A DNA stretch of 64,000 nt from Vibrio sp. S17_S38 (lineage in GTDB: Bacteria; Pseudomonadota; Gammaproteobacteria; Enterobacterales; Vibrionaceae): contig NZ_JAAUWW010000016.1 in assembly GCF_014694375.1 (NCBI RefSeq), positions 30,342 to 94,341 on the forward strand, in the 5' to 3' direction. Of this stretch, positions 29,142 to 38,369 are shown one piece after another. The position numbers were made by a program, and so were the translations under genes. The stretch's first letter is position 1. Every line of letters starts with the position of its first letter. Under the pieces are notes generated by a model. It saw nothing but the letters and a program-made list of their open reading frames with translations, was not told the DNA's origin and ran no database searches.

Positions 29142-30008
29142 ATGTATCTATCAAATGACAATACTGCTGTAAATTATTTTGCTCCTGAGCATTTCTTTGA
29201 GCAAGATTTGACAGATAGAAAGTTGTCAAACGTTGATCAGAAAACGCAGGTGTTGCAAGTTAAACAGTTAACTAAAGCCTACAAAGGTGGCAAAAACGTA
29301 CTTGATAACATCAGTTTTGATTTATACGAAGGCGAATTTGTTGCTGTGATTGGTCGTTCTGGTGCCGGTAAATCGACCATGTTACACACGTTAAATGGAA
29401 CTATTGATGCGAGCTCTGGTGATATTTTGGATGTCAGCGGAAATGGCGATAACGTAGTGACGATGCCACGTAAGCAACTGCGCTTTTGGCGTAGTCAATG
29501 CAGTATGATATTTCAAAATTTCTGTTTAGTACCTCGTTTAGATGTGATGACCAACGTTCTGCTTGGTCGATTGAGTTATACCCCAACCTGGAAATCTCTT
29601 CTGAAAATCTTTGATGATAAAGATCGTGCTAAAGCGATTGAATTATTGAAGTGGTTAAAAATACTTCCTCATGCACTACAGCGTGCTGAAAACTTATCTG
29701 GCGGCCAACAGCAACGTGTTGCGATATGTCGAGCCTTGATGCAAGAGCCAAAAATTTTACTTGCAGATGAACCTGTAGCCTCACTCGATCCTAAAAATAC
29801 CACTCGTATTATGGAAGCCTTACAAAAGGTGAGTAATGACGGTATTGCAGTCATGGTCAATCTTCACTCTATCGAATTAGTAAAACAATATTGCACCCGT
29901 GTAATTGGACTTGAAAAAGGAAAAGTTGTGTATGACGGAGCGCCAGACGGTTTAACTGATGACATTTTACATACCCTTTATGGCGATGAAGTTGATCAAT
30001 TAAGCTGA
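29142..30008 (+). CDS. phnC: Phosphonate ABC transporter ATP-binding protein PhnC
   Basis: 288 residues. Walker A is GRSGAGKST (71-79), the signature LSGGQQQRV, and [13 protein letters not shown] is Walker B. It energises phosphonate uptake through PhnE. The first 36 residues are an extension not seen in most PhnC proteins, which begin near [12 protein letters not shown] at 29250 could be the real start, but no good ribosome site precedes either position. It heads the phnC-phnD-phnE-phnE operon. Confidence 0.92.
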   Translation: MYLSNDNTAVNYFAPEHFFEQDLTDRKLSNVDQKTQVLQVKQLTKAYKGGKNVLDNISFDLYEGEFVAVIGRSGAGKSTMLHTLNGTIDASSGDILDVSGNGDNVVTMPRKQLRFWRSQCSMIFQNFCLVPRLDVMTNVLLGRLSYTPTWKSLLKIFDDKDRAKAIELLKWLKILPHALQRAENLSGGQQQRVAICRALMQEPKILLADEPVASLDPKNTTRIMEALQKVSNDGIAVMVNLHSIELVKQYCTRVIGLEKGKVVYDGAPDGLTDDILHTLYGDEVDQLS

Positions 30009-30063
30009 TTCAGCCGCTTATTTACATAAATAACAACGTATATATTTAATTGGAAAGGAACCG

Positions 30064-30987
30064 ATGATGAAAAAAGTACTAAGCCTTGTCGCGATCACTG
30101 CTGGACTCTTTACTGCGGCAGCACAAGCGGCACCAGAGATCAATCTTGGTGTCCTTGGTGGTGAAAATTCAACGGCACAAATTGGTAATAATCAATGTGT
30201 AAAATCATTTCTTGAAGAACAAACAGGTGCCACAGTTAATATTCGTAATGCCTCTGATTATAGCGCGGTGATCCAAGGTTTATTGGGCGACCAAGTGGAC
30301 TTAGTGTTGAATATGTCACCTAAATCTTATGCATCGGTTTACTTAAAAGATAAGAGTAAAGTTGAGCTTGTTGGGATCACAACAGACGATACCGATAATT
30401 CAAAAGGTTATCACTCGGTTATTCTAGTGAAAGCAGATAGCCCATATAAGAAATTAGAAGACCTAAGAGGGAAAGTATTCTCGTTCGCCGATCCTGATTC
30501 AACGTCTGGCTTCTTGATCCCAAATAATCAGTTCGAGCAGAAGTTGGGTGGGAATATGGATAATCAGTTCAATGGCTTTTTTAGTAAAGTTGGTTTTTCT
30601 GGCGGTCATGAACAAGATATTTTAGGTGTATTGAACGGTCAATTTGATGGCGCAGTTACGTGGACATCAATGGTGGGCAAGCGTGAAGATGGTTATTCAG
30701 CTGGCGCATTACGTAAGGTGAAAGAGAATGGTTTTGATGACCTAATGTCTAATCTTCGTATTATTTGGGAATCACCGCTTATTCCAAATGGCCCAACGAT
30801 TGTACGTGGCAATATGGATCCAGAACTGAAAGAAAAATTAGTGATGGCGGTGAAAAAGCTGGATAAAGAAGACCATAGTTGTTTCATACAAGCAGCAGGT
30901 GGCAAGCTACATTTAACGGATACATCTGTGAGTGAATACCAAACTGTGATTGATTTAGTTAAGTCTCAACAGAAAACAACACGTTAA
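30064..30987 (+). CDS. phnD: Phosphonate-binding periplasmic protein PhnD
   Basis: 307 residues with a Sec signal peptide (MMKKVLSLVAITAGLFTAAA, cleavage near QAA). The mature part starts INLGVLGGENSTAQIGNN, typical of PhnD, which captures alkylphosphonates in the periplasm. GGAAAGG precedes the ATG pair at 30064/30067. It lies 55 bases after phnC. Confidence 0.93.
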   Translation: MMKKVLSLVAITAGLFTAAAQAAPEINLGVLGGENSTAQIGNNQCVKSFLEEQTGATVNIRNASDYSAVIQGLLGDQVDLVLNMSPKSYASVYLKDKSKVELVGITTDDTDNSKGYHSVILVKADSPYKKLEDLRGKVFSFADPDSTSGFLIPNNQFEQKLGGNMDNQFNGFFSKVGFSGGHEQDILGVLNGQFDGAVTWTSMVGKREDGYSAGALRKVKENGFDDLMSNLRIIWESPLIPNGPTIVRGNMDPELKEKLVMAVKKLDKEDHSCFIQAAGGKLHLTDTSVSEYQTVIDLVKSQQKTTR

Positions 30988-31085
30988 TTAAACATTATTT
31001 AGCCACTTATTATTTGGACTTCAAAATACAAATATAAGTGGCTGATTTATTTTATTACGAACTAAATAAAATCGGATAGATAATT

Positions 31086-31961
31086 TTGGATAATCAATTT
31101 GAACATTATTATCATCAAGTAAGATCCAAGCAAAAGCGTGATGCGTTGATGTGGTCTGGCTTACTGATGGTGTTGTATTTTACTTCTGGTTATTTTGCTG
31201 AATTTAGTCTGACGAAAATTATTACCAGTGCACCTCATTTTTTTGATTACTTAACGGAAACCATTCCGGTATTAAAATGGGATGTATTATTTGACGGACG
31301 TGACGCTCAAGGGCATGCGATTCCTGGTTCATTCATCTATTGGGGTTATCGATTACCCATTCAATTACCACTTTTGTGGGAAACGTTTTGTGTAGCAATG
31401 GCCGCTACGGTGTTATCGGCAATTATTGCTAGTTTTCTCGCATTTTTTGCTGCCAATAATACTTACGCGCCAGCAGGTCTGCGCTGGATTGTTCGTTCTT
31501 TTGTTGCATTCTTACGCACAATGCCAGAGTTGGCGTGGGCAGTTATGTTTGTGATGGCCTATGGAGTAGGGGCTTTGCCTGGATTCATCGCATTGGCGCT
31601 GCACACTGTTGGTAGCTTAACCAAGTTATTCTATGAGTCGATAGAAACCACGTCGATGGAATCAGTCAGAGGCTTACGCGCTTGTGGTGGCAACCGTTGG
31701 GAAAATGTCCGCTTTGGTATTTGGCCTCAAGTGAAACCTATTTTTATATCGTACAGTTTTTTGAGATTGGAAGTGAATTTCCGCTCTTCGACTATCTTGG
31801 GCCTAGTTGGTGCCGGTGGTATCGGGCAAGAACTCATGACTAACATTAAACTTGACCGCTATGATCAAGTAAGCATGACGTTATTGTTGATTATAATCGT
31901 GGTAGCTATTTTGGATTCGTTATCTGGTTATTTACGTAAAAAAGTAGTAGGGCAAGTCTAA
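31086..31961 (+). CDS. phnE: Phosphonate ABC transporter permease PhnE, first copy
   Basis: 291 residues, inner-membrane permease with an EAA-type loop (SIETTSMESVRGLRACGGNRWENVRFGIWPQ, in part) and the C-terminal GLVGAGGIGQELM. The start is a TTG at 31086, with no ATG in a fitting place. The stop codon overlaps the ATG of the second PhnE by one base, so the two permeases are translated together and probably form a heterodimer. Confidence 0.92.
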   Translation: MDNQFEHYYHQVRSKQKRDALMWSGLLMVLYFTSGYFAEFSLTKIITSAPHFFDYLTETIPVLKWDVLFDGRDAQGHAIPGSFIYWGYRLPIQLPLLWETFCVAMAATVLSAIIASFLAFFAANNTYAPAGLRWIVRSFVAFLRTMPELAWAVMFVMAYGVGALPGFIALALHTVGSLTKLFYESIETTSMESVRGLRACGGNRWENVRFGIWPQVKPIFISYSFLRLEVNFRSSTILGLVGAGGIGQELMTNIKLDRYDQVSMTLLLIIIVVAILDSLSGYLRKKVVGQV

Positions 31962-32851
31962 TGATATTAACTAACACAGTGACAGATAATGATCTCAATA
32001 CATTGCGAAATGAATATCATGAGATTTTTGCTCAACAAAAAAGTTATTTATTTAAATTGGTGAAGATAGGCGTAGCGATCGTTTTATTCTATGTATTCTT
32101 TTTTCATCAATATGGTGTAAATCAGCAAGTGTTCATTAGTGGTAGTCAGCAATTGTTACGCTATTTTTCTAATATGTTTATTTGGAAAGATGTATCAAAT
32201 TGGCCATTTAGTTATTACTACAGTCAAATTTTGATTACATTAGCGATTGTATTTGGCGGCACCATTACCGCTTCATTAGTGGCGCTTCCTTTGTCTTTCT
32301 TTGCTTCTCGCAACATTATGACGGGGCCATTTTCTATTGTTGCTTTTGCGGTGCGTAAACTCTTTGATGTACTACGTGGCATTGATATGGCGATTTGGGG
32401 AATGATTTTCGTCCGTGCGATTGGGATGGGACCATTGGCGGGTATCATGGCTATTTTCATCCAAGACTTAGGATTACTTGGACGTTTGTATGCAGAAGGT
32501 CATGAAGCTGCGGATAAAAAACCTTCGAGAGGCTTATCAGCCTTAGGTGCAAGCAGCTTACAGAAGCATCGCTTTGGCATCTTTACTCAGTCATTTCCAA
32601 CTTTCCTAGCACTAACTCTATATCAAATAGAATCTAATACTCGTTCTGCGGCGGTGCTTGGTTTTGTGGGCGCAGGTGGCATTGGATTGGTTTATGCCGA
32701 GAACATGCGCTTATGGAATTGGGATGTGGTGACTTTCATTACATTAAACCTTGTCGTGATTGTCATGGTAATGGATATGATCTCAGCCAAATTGAGACAA
32801 AAATATATTATTGGCGAAGACGTGCCTTTATTTGAAAGAAAAAAAGGGTAA
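31961..32851 (+). CDS. phnE: Phosphonate ABC transporter permease PhnE, second copy
   Basis: 296 residues, homologous to the preceding permease (VLGFVGAGGIGLVYAENM near the C terminus, EGHEAADKKPSRGLSALGAS as the EAA region). Two tandem phnE genes are common in Vibrio and other marine bacteria. A hairpin follows its stop. It has five to six membrane segments and a soluble N terminus of about 35 residues. Confidence 0.92.
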   Translation: MILTNTVTDNDLNTLRNEYHEIFAQQKSYLFKLVKIGVAIVLFYVFFFHQYGVNQQVFISGSQQLLRYFSNMFIWKDVSNWPFSYYYSQILITLAIVFGGTITASLVALPLSFFASRNIMTGPFSIVAFAVRKLFDVLRGIDMAIWGMIFVRAIGMGPLAGIMAIFIQDLGLLGRLYAEGHEAADKKPSRGLSALGASSLQKHRFGIFTQSFPTFLALTLYQIESNTRSAAVLGFVGAGGIGLVYAENMRLWNWDVVTFITLNLVVIVMVMDMISAKLRQKYIIGEDVPLFERKKG

Positions 32852-32857
32852 ACAACA

Positions 32858-32892
32858 GAGTTTGAGAGAAGAATGTTCCTCTCTCAAACTTA
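32858..32892. terminator. Hairpin closing the phnCDEE operon
   Basis: GAGTTTGAGAGA and TCTCTCAAACTT pair around a short loop between phnE and the convergent GST-like gene. The T run is weak. Confidence 0.5.
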
Positions 32893-33561
32893 ACTCGTTT
32901 TTGATTCCATCAGCACATCACTACGATTGACCAGCCATAGTTCATGCTTTGTCATTACCTTACTGAACATTCTGCTTTGTAAATAACGATCTAGCCAGTG
33001 TCTCAACTTCGGGTAGGGAGATTGTAAATACCATTGCCTTTCTACCCTGGCAAACTGGCGAATAAAAGGAAGTAATGCCAAGTCGGCAAGGCTTTCTTGA
33101 GCGGCCATTAAAAAGGAATGTTGAGTTAAACGGTTTTCTAATTCAGAAATATAGCCCTCACAAGCTTGGCGACATTCTACAAGGTTGGGTTCGTGGTAAC
33201 GCTTAGCGGCTCGATAAGCCTCAAGGCAAGGTTTGAATTCACTATCAAATTGATGAATTAATGCCAACATGCTGACGAGCATTTCGGGAGCACTGGCTAA
33301 TAATAAGCCGTCTGGATCACTTTCACTTAACGCCCATAACATCACCTCAAGACTTTCTTCAATTACCTCTCCATTACTTGTTACTAATACCGGTACTGTG
33401 CCTTTAGGCGAAGCGACTAGCATTTCAGCTGGTTTATCGCGTAAGACAATATCGCGTAGTAACACTGGCAGTTGAGATTGATAAATTGCCATTCTGGCGC
33501 GCATGGCAAACGGGCAATTTCTCAATGAATAGAGGATGGGCAACGGATTATTTTCATGCAT
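32890..33561 (-). CDS. Glutathione S-transferase family protein
   Basis: 223 residues. Thioredoxin-like N-terminal domain with a CPFAMRAR motif (cysteine at the active position), a cis-proline region GTVPVL and VIEESLEVM (glutathione contact). A helical C-terminal domain follows from about residue 90. It is likely a thiol transferase or dehydroascorbate-reductase-like protein; the substrate is unknown. It sits between the two phosphonate blocks but faces the other way, so a link to phosphonate use is not implied. Confidence 0.85.
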   Translation of the reverse strand: MHENNPLPILYSLRNCPFAMRARMAIYQSQLPVLLRDIVLRDKPAEMLVASPKGTVPVLVTSNGEVIEESLEVMLWALSESDPDGLLLASAPEMLVSMLALIHQFDSEFKPCLEAYRAAKRYHEPNLVECRQACEGYISELENRLTQHSFLMAAQESLADLALLPFIRQFARVERQWYLQSPYPKLRHWLDRYLQSRMFSKVMTKHELWLVNRSDVLMESKTS

Positions 33562-33694
33562 GAATTTTCTTTTTCCTCTACGCTTAAATGAAAGCTTAAA
33601 TGTACTCTGAAATGGATTAATTTACCTCAATGATACTCATCTGCAACATATACAGGTATCATGCCGCCTTTAAATGTTAACCGAGACTCTTGTG

Positions 33695-35992
33695 ATGAAC
33701 CAAAAGATTGAATTATTAGCCCCCGGTGGCGATATTGACGCCATCAAAGCCGCCATTATTGCTGGTGCGGATGCCGTTTACTGTGGCCTAGATACTTTTA
33801 ATGCTCGTAACCGTGCTTCTAATATTTCATTCGATCAATTGGTTGGTGCCATCAGACTTGCTCATCAATACGATTGCCAAATATTCTTAACGCTTAACGT
33901 TGTTATTTTAGAGCAAGAGTTTAAAACGGTGGTGAAGCTGCTTAACCGTTTAGTTAACACCACTCTTGATGGCGTGATTGTACAAGATATTGGCTTATTG
34001 TACGTATTACGTGAATATTTCCCAACGTTGGATATTCATGCATCGACTCAGTTAACCACTCATAATTCAGGGCAAATCCCATTCCTGAAAAAACTTGGCG
34101 CAAGTCGTGTGAATTTATCGCGTGAGATGAACTTGCGTGAAATTACAGCAATGGCAGCCGTTGCCCACGAGCATGATACGTTGCTCGAGGTGTTTGTGCA
34201 TGGTTCATTGTGTGTGGCGTTCTCAGGCTTATGTTATTCAACATCTGCTACTGCTGGCAATTCAGGCAACCGTGGTCGTTGCAGTCAAGCATGTCGTGAA
34301 GAATATGAAACTACAGAATCGGGCCATAACTTCCCTCTTAATATTAAAGATAATTCGGCCTTTTTTGATTTACCGGCCTTGATCGATGCGGGTGTATATT
34401 CGTTTAAAGTCGAAGGGCGTATTAAAGGCGCTAATTATGTTCACACGGTGATTGATAGCTTCCGTAAACAAATTGACGGTTATGTGGAAACGGGTGAATT
34501 GACTCAAGATGGCGAACGTCTGTACAAAGTCTTCAATCGTGATTTCACCAATGCCTTTTTGCGTGGCGATTTAAATCAATCGATGTTTATTGATAACCCA
34601 CGTGATAATTCTAAAAATCACATTGTCGATAAGTTGAAAGCTGACCACGGCGAAACTATTTCAGTAGTACAGATCTTTGATGCCACCCAACAATTGCATT
34701 CAGATAAACAGCAAATTAATGCTTCTGTCGATGAAAAAATCGCCCATTTAAGTATTGAAAAAATAAAGCTCAAATTACATTTTGCCAGTGAGCAAGGTAA
34801 GCCATTATTGTTAACTGTTACCACGCATGAAAATAGCAATTCGGTTAATGATGATGCCATTTTACCTAAAACCGCTGTATTTACATCAAGCAGTTTAATG
34901 TCGGTGAGCGAGAAGTTAAGCGTTGATAAAGAGGCGATCGAAAAACGCTTTAAAAATATCAATAATGCTAACTATGAATTGGTCGAGTTTGATACCGAGC
35001 AAGTCCTTGATGGTTTGAGCATCCCTTATCGTGAAATCACCACATTAAAAAATGAATTACTGGCGTATTTAAATGATGGTATTGAGGCCATTGCTGAAGT
35101 GACATTACCGAAGCTGGAGCGACACGCCAAGACTGAAGGTGAAAAGCCAGAGCTTTCAATCCTGATTTGTGATGAAGCTGATGCATTGCTTGTGGATCTC
35201 ACTGATGCGGATGTTTACTTTAAACTACCGGACGCCTACAAACGTGGTTGCACAAAATTCGTAACATTCTTCCAAGAGAATCCGCGTTTAATTCCGTGGT
35301 TCCCGCCGGTATTAATTGGTAAAGATTTTGATGTCGCGTTGAATATCTTGCAACAAGTCAAGCCTGAATGGATCGTTACCAATAACACTGGTATTGCTTA
35401 TCATGCTGAACAGTTGGGTATTAAGTGGATTGCTGGCCCAATGCTTAATACCACCAACTCTTATGTTCTGCAGTCTCTGCAACAAAACTTTAACTGTAGC
35501 GGCGCGTTTATTTCTAACGAGATAAGCAAGCAGCAAATCAAACAGATTGCTAGACCAAAGAACTTCAAAATGATGTACAGCATCTATCACCCAATTTTGT
35601 TGATGGCGAGCCGTCAGTGTTTCTTCCAACAAAGTGTTGGCTGTGAAAAACCTCGCATAGATAATGGCTGTATGCTGTCGTGTGATAAGAAAACGAGCAT
35701 TAAAAACCTGAAAGGTGTGTCGTTTTCTATCGATAAGCAAAAGGGTGGTTACCCGAGTATCTACAACCAAGACCAATTCTTGAATACCGATATTATTGAT
35801 GACTTAAGCGACTTGTTTGATGGCTTTATGATTGATTTAACCGAAATCGGTGCTGGTGGTAAACAAATGCCAGAAAAGGTTGAATTGATTAAGCAATTTG
35901 AAGCGGTATTAAGCGGTGAAGCTCAAGCAAGTAAGGCGTTATTTGACATGGTGCCTGAGTCGACTAATCAGCAGTATTACAATGGATTGTAG
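33695..35992 (+). CDS. U32 family protein, RlhA-like 23S rRNA hydroxylase
   Basis: 765 residues from MNQKIELLAPGG (start chosen by family; the frame opens at 33674). The U32 core contains ADAVYCGLDTFNARN, FVHGSLCVAFSGLCY with the iron-sulfur cysteines continuing in GNRGRCSQACR, and FKVEGRIKGANYV. In the C-terminal half more cysteines follow (QCFFQQSVGCEK, CMLSCDKK). E. coli RlhA hydroxylates C2501 of 23S rRNA; this protein resembles RlhA more than the tRNA enzyme TrhP, and is about 100 residues longer than I recall RlhA to be. No known link to the phn genes around it. Confidence 0.82.
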   Translation: MNQKIELLAPGGDIDAIKAAIIAGADAVYCGLDTFNARNRASNISFDQLVGAIRLAHQYDCQIFLTLNVVILEQEFKTVVKLLNRLVNTTLDGVIVQDIGLLYVLREYFPTLDIHASTQLTTHNSGQIPFLKKLGASRVNLSREMNLREITAMAAVAHEHDTLLEVFVHGSLCVAFSGLCYSTSATAGNSGNRGRCSQACREEYETTESGHNFPLNIKDNSAFFDLPALIDAGVYSFKVEGRIKGANYVHTVIDSFRKQIDGYVETGELTQDGERLYKVFNRDFTNAFLRGDLNQSMFIDNPRDNSKNHIVDKLKADHGETISVVQIFDATQQLHSDKQQINASVDEKIAHLSIEKIKLKLHFASEQGKPLLLTVTTHENSNSVNDDAILPKTAVFTSSSLMSVSEKLSVDKEAIEKRFKNINNANYELVEFDTEQVLDGLSIPYREITTLKNELLAYLNDGIEAIAEVTLPKLERHAKTEGEKPELSILICDEADALLVDLTDADVYFKLPDAYKRGCTKFVTFFQENPRLIPWFPPVLIGKDFDVALNILQQVKPEWIVTNNTGIAYHAEQLGIKWIAGPMLNTTNSYVLQSLQQNFNCSGAFISNEISKQQIKQIARPKNFKMMYSIYHPILLMASRQCFFQQSVGCEKPRIDNGCMLSCDKKTSIKNLKGVSFSIDKQKGGYPSIYNQDQFLNTDIIDDLSDLFDGFMIDLTEIGAGGKQMPEKVELIKQFEAVLSGEAQASKALFDMVPESTNQQYYNGL

Positions 35993-36050
35993 GGCTTAAG
36001 CTCGGCGTTTAATGTATTGCCTCGCCCTAAAATATGTTGACGATTCTTGT

Positions 36051-36085
36051 TAAGCCAGTAATCGAAAAGGTGCTGGCTTTTTTTT
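36051..36085 (+). terminator. Terminator of the U32-family gene
   Basis: AAGCCAGTA pairs with TGCTGGCTT, followed by seven or more T residues. Confidence 0.75.
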
Positions 36086-36141
36086 GAGACATTTGTTCCC
36101 TCCTAAATAAGGTCAGGTCGACACTTTCAAAGGAAATAATC

Positions 36142-36182
36142 GTCATCCTGAATAGTGAGGTACGAACGTAGTTCAGGATCTC
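36142..36182. repeat. REP-like dispersed repeat, copy 1
   Basis: ATCCTGAA and TTCAGGAT frame about 20 bases containing GAGGTACGAACGTAG. A related copy lies at 54472-54512. Such GTCATTCTGAA...TTCAGAATCT palindromes are scattered through Vibrio genomes. The remainder of 36086-36474 holds the phn control sites and no gene. Confidence 0.6.
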
Positions 36183-36264
36183 TCGCTGTCTATTGAAACT
36201 TAAATTATCACTTATCACCATCTTCTCTTGTAAACACACTCCATGAATCTTCTATGAAAAACAG

Positions 36265-36272
36265 GTCTAGAC
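36265..36272. promoter_or_regulatory. PhnF/HutC-type palindrome, distal
   Basis: GTCTAGAC is a perfect match to GTNTANAC, the core bound by HutC-subfamily GntR repressors, to which PhnF belongs. It is about 100 bases upstream of the Pho box. Confidence 0.5.
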
Positions 36273-36369
36273 AAGTTAACTACAAAGACCATTTCCTACC
36301 ATATAGACAAATAAAATCAATTGGTTAACCTGACAACAAGTTGTTTCTCTACACTTTTACGACATAAAA

Positions 36370-36387
36370 CAGCCATGTAACTGTCAC
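36370..36387 (+). promoter_or_regulatory. Pho box of the C-P lyase operon
   Basis: CAGCCAT-GTAA-CTGTCAC fits the PhoB half-site pair CTGTCAT-N4-CTGTCAT. A third weaker unit, CACCATC, follows four bases on. AT-rich TATGGG-like sequence about 11 bases further could be the -10 element. Confidence 0.6.
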
Positions 36388-36442
36388 ATTTCACCATCAA
36401 TATGGGCTCTAGTTACAAGCTAAGGAGTGAATTTCTTGGTTT

Positions 36443-36450
36443 GTCTAGAT
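36443..36450. promoter_or_regulatory. PhnF/HutC-type palindrome, proximal
   Basis: GTCTAGAT, one mismatch from GTNTANAC, 25 bases before the phnF start and downstream of the presumed promoter. Confidence 0.45.
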
Positions 36451-36474
36451 GAGTGATTAGGGAGCAGGAATGCT

Positions 36475-37170
36475 ATGTCGGTATATTTAGAGATCGCCCA
36501 TACGTTAGAACAAGAAATTACCACCGAATACTTAGGTGGCGATTATCTGCCATCGGAGAAAATGCTGGCGGAACGCTTTGCTGTGAACCGTCATACTATT
36601 CGTCGTGCGGTAGATGAATTGGTAGTGGTGGGTAAGGTTCATCGACAACAAGGGAAAGGTTGCATGGTGTTATCACAACCTTTGGCTTATCCGCTGCATG
36701 CGCAAGCTGCGTTTACCAGTAACTTGTTAGAGCAAGGCTCGCATCCTCGCAGTGAAGTATTAGAGTCGCACTTGATTCATGCTAATTTCGATTTAGCCAA
36801 GCAGCTTAATGTGGATCTGGATAGTCGCATTATTCATATTCGTACTCTACGTAAAGTTGATGGCTGTCCGATTGCGGTCATTGAACAGTACTTTGCCAAT
36901 CTTAATTGGTGGCCAGTGCTACAGAACTTTAAATCGGGATCATTGCATCAATTTTTACGTGATCATTTAGGAGTGACCTTAACACGCAGTAACACTCGAA
37001 TCGGCGCACACTCCCCAAATAATTCAACATGCCGCTTATTGCAAATTACCCCTTCATTGCCGTTACTCACGGTAAAAACTCTCAATGTGATCAGTGGAAC
37101 GGAAACGGTAGCGGAATATTCCAGCTCCAGTACTCGTTCTGATCTGATGGAACTGGTTGTGGATCACTAA
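36475..37170 (+). CDS. phnF: Phosphonate metabolism regulator PhnF (GntR/HutC family)
   Basis: 231 residues. Winged-helix domain at the N terminus (LPSEKMLAERFAVNRHTIRRAVDELV) and a UTRA effector domain after residue 80. The first gene of the C-P lyase operon; its stop is directly followed by the phnG ATG. It probably represses the operon from the flanking GTCTAGAC-type palindromes until an inducer binds. GGAGCAGG precedes the ATG. The effector is not known for this family member. Confidence 0.92.
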   Translation: MSVYLEIAHTLEQEITTEYLGGDYLPSEKMLAERFAVNRHTIRRAVDELVVVGKVHRQQGKGCMVLSQPLAYPLHAQAAFTSNLLEQGSHPRSEVLESHLIHANFDLAKQLNVDLDSRIIHIRTLRKVDGCPIAVIEQYFANLNWWPVLQNFKSGSLHQFLRDHLGVTLTRSNTRIGAHSPNNSTCRLLQITPSLPLLTVKTLNVISGTETVAEYSSSSTRSDLMELVVDH

Positions 37171-37638
37171 ATGAATACTCATGAATTAAACAATAAAACC
37201 AAAACGTTGCGCCAATATTGGATGTCGGTACTCGCGACCACGGACTTCGAACGATTATCGGATCTTTGGCAAGCTCAATCTTTTACGCCTGATTACCAGC
37301 TAATCCGTGCACCAGAAATCGGGTTGGCTCAAGTTCAGGCTCGAATGGGAGGAACGGGAAATCGTTTCAATGTGGGCGATATTACGGTAACGCGTTGCGT
37401 GGTGAAGTTAGCGAATGGGGATCTAGGTTACAGCTACTTATCGGGTCGAAACAAAGCCCATGCGGAGTTGGCGGCGGTGATTGATGCTTTGATGCAATCG
37501 CAAACCTACCAACACGAATTAATGCTGAGTCTTATTGAGCCGCTGCAAACGCTTCGCGATCAAAAGCATCAGCAACGTCAACAACAAGTGGCGAGCAGTA
37601 AAGTGGATTTCTTTACTTTGGTACGTGGCGACGATTAA
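37171..37638 (+). CDS. phnG: C-P lyase core subunit PhnG
   Basis: 155 residues. Part of the PhnGHIJ core complex that swaps the ribose base for the phosphonate and breaks the C-P bond. Recognisable PhnG phrases are IRAPEIGLAQVQARMGGTGNR (in part), NVGDITVTRCVV and SYLSGRNKAHAELAAVIDAL. No gap to phnF. Confidence 0.93.
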   Translation: MNTHELNNKTKTLRQYWMSVLATTDFERLSDLWQAQSFTPDYQLIRAPEIGLAQVQARMGGTGNRFNVGDITVTRCVVKLANGDLGYSYLSGRNKAHAELAAVIDALMQSQTYQHELMLSLIEPLQTLRDQKHQQRQQQVASSKVDFFTLVRGDD

Positions 37639-37697
37639 CGAATAGTGTTTATTTTAATCACACATTTTCCTCATTTACGGATTATTCAGGAGGCCAC

Positions 37698-38369
37698 ATG
37701 AGCGCAATACACGCTGGATTTGGCGATACGATACACGACAGCCAATACTGTTTTAGACAATTACTGACCGCAATGTCACAACCCGGAACCTTTGTAGATC
37801 TTAATTTAGTACAAGGTTTCGGTGACATGATGGACGCATCGACTCAAATATTACTCGCCTTAGCGGATAGCAGTACGCCGGTATGGCTGTCGACGCAGTT
37901 TGAACATGATGAGGTAGCGAAGGCCAATCTCAGTTTTCATCTAGGCGCTGAATTATTGATATCTCAGCAAGGGGATCCTCAGAAGAAAGCCAGTTTTGCC
38001 TTAATTGGCTTAAAAGATATGGCTGAATTTGATTGGGCTAAAGCGCAGTTCTATGTGGGCAATGAAGAGTATCCCGATCGTAGTACGACTGTCATTGTCG
38101 AAGTTTCAGGGCTGTCGGATCAAGCAACTAATCATCAGTTATCCAGTCAATCATCTTCACCTTGCATGACTTTACGCTTATCTGGCTCGGGGATTGAAGG
38201 TGAATCTCTTATATCGATTGAGTCGAATTCATCACAATCACTGCAAGCGATGCTATCTCATCGAAAAAATAGCCGCTTTCCATTGGGACTAGATTTTATC
38301 TTGGTGTGTGGTTCGAAAGTGGTGGCATTACCGCGTTCAACAAAAGTGGAGATTTTCTCATGTATGTAG
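37698..38369 (+). CDS. phnH: C-P lyase core subunit PhnH
   Basis: 223 residues. Conserved N terminus (HAGFGDTIHDSQYCFRQLL) and MSQPGT loop, then LALADSSTPVW. PhnH is PLP-fold-like but binds no PLP. A strong AGGAGG site precedes it. Its last codons overlap the start of phnI by ten bases, typical of the tight phn operon. Confidence 0.92.
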   Translation: MSAIHAGFGDTIHDSQYCFRQLLTAMSQPGTFVDLNLVQGFGDMMDASTQILLALADSSTPVWLSTQFEHDEVAKANLSFHLGAELLISQQGDPQKKASFALIGLKDMAEFDWAKAQFYVGNEEYPDRSTTVIVEVSGLSDQATNHQLSSQSSSPCMTLRLSGSGIEGESLISIESNSSQSLQAMLSHRKNSRFPLGLDFILVCGSKVVALPRSTKVEIFSCM

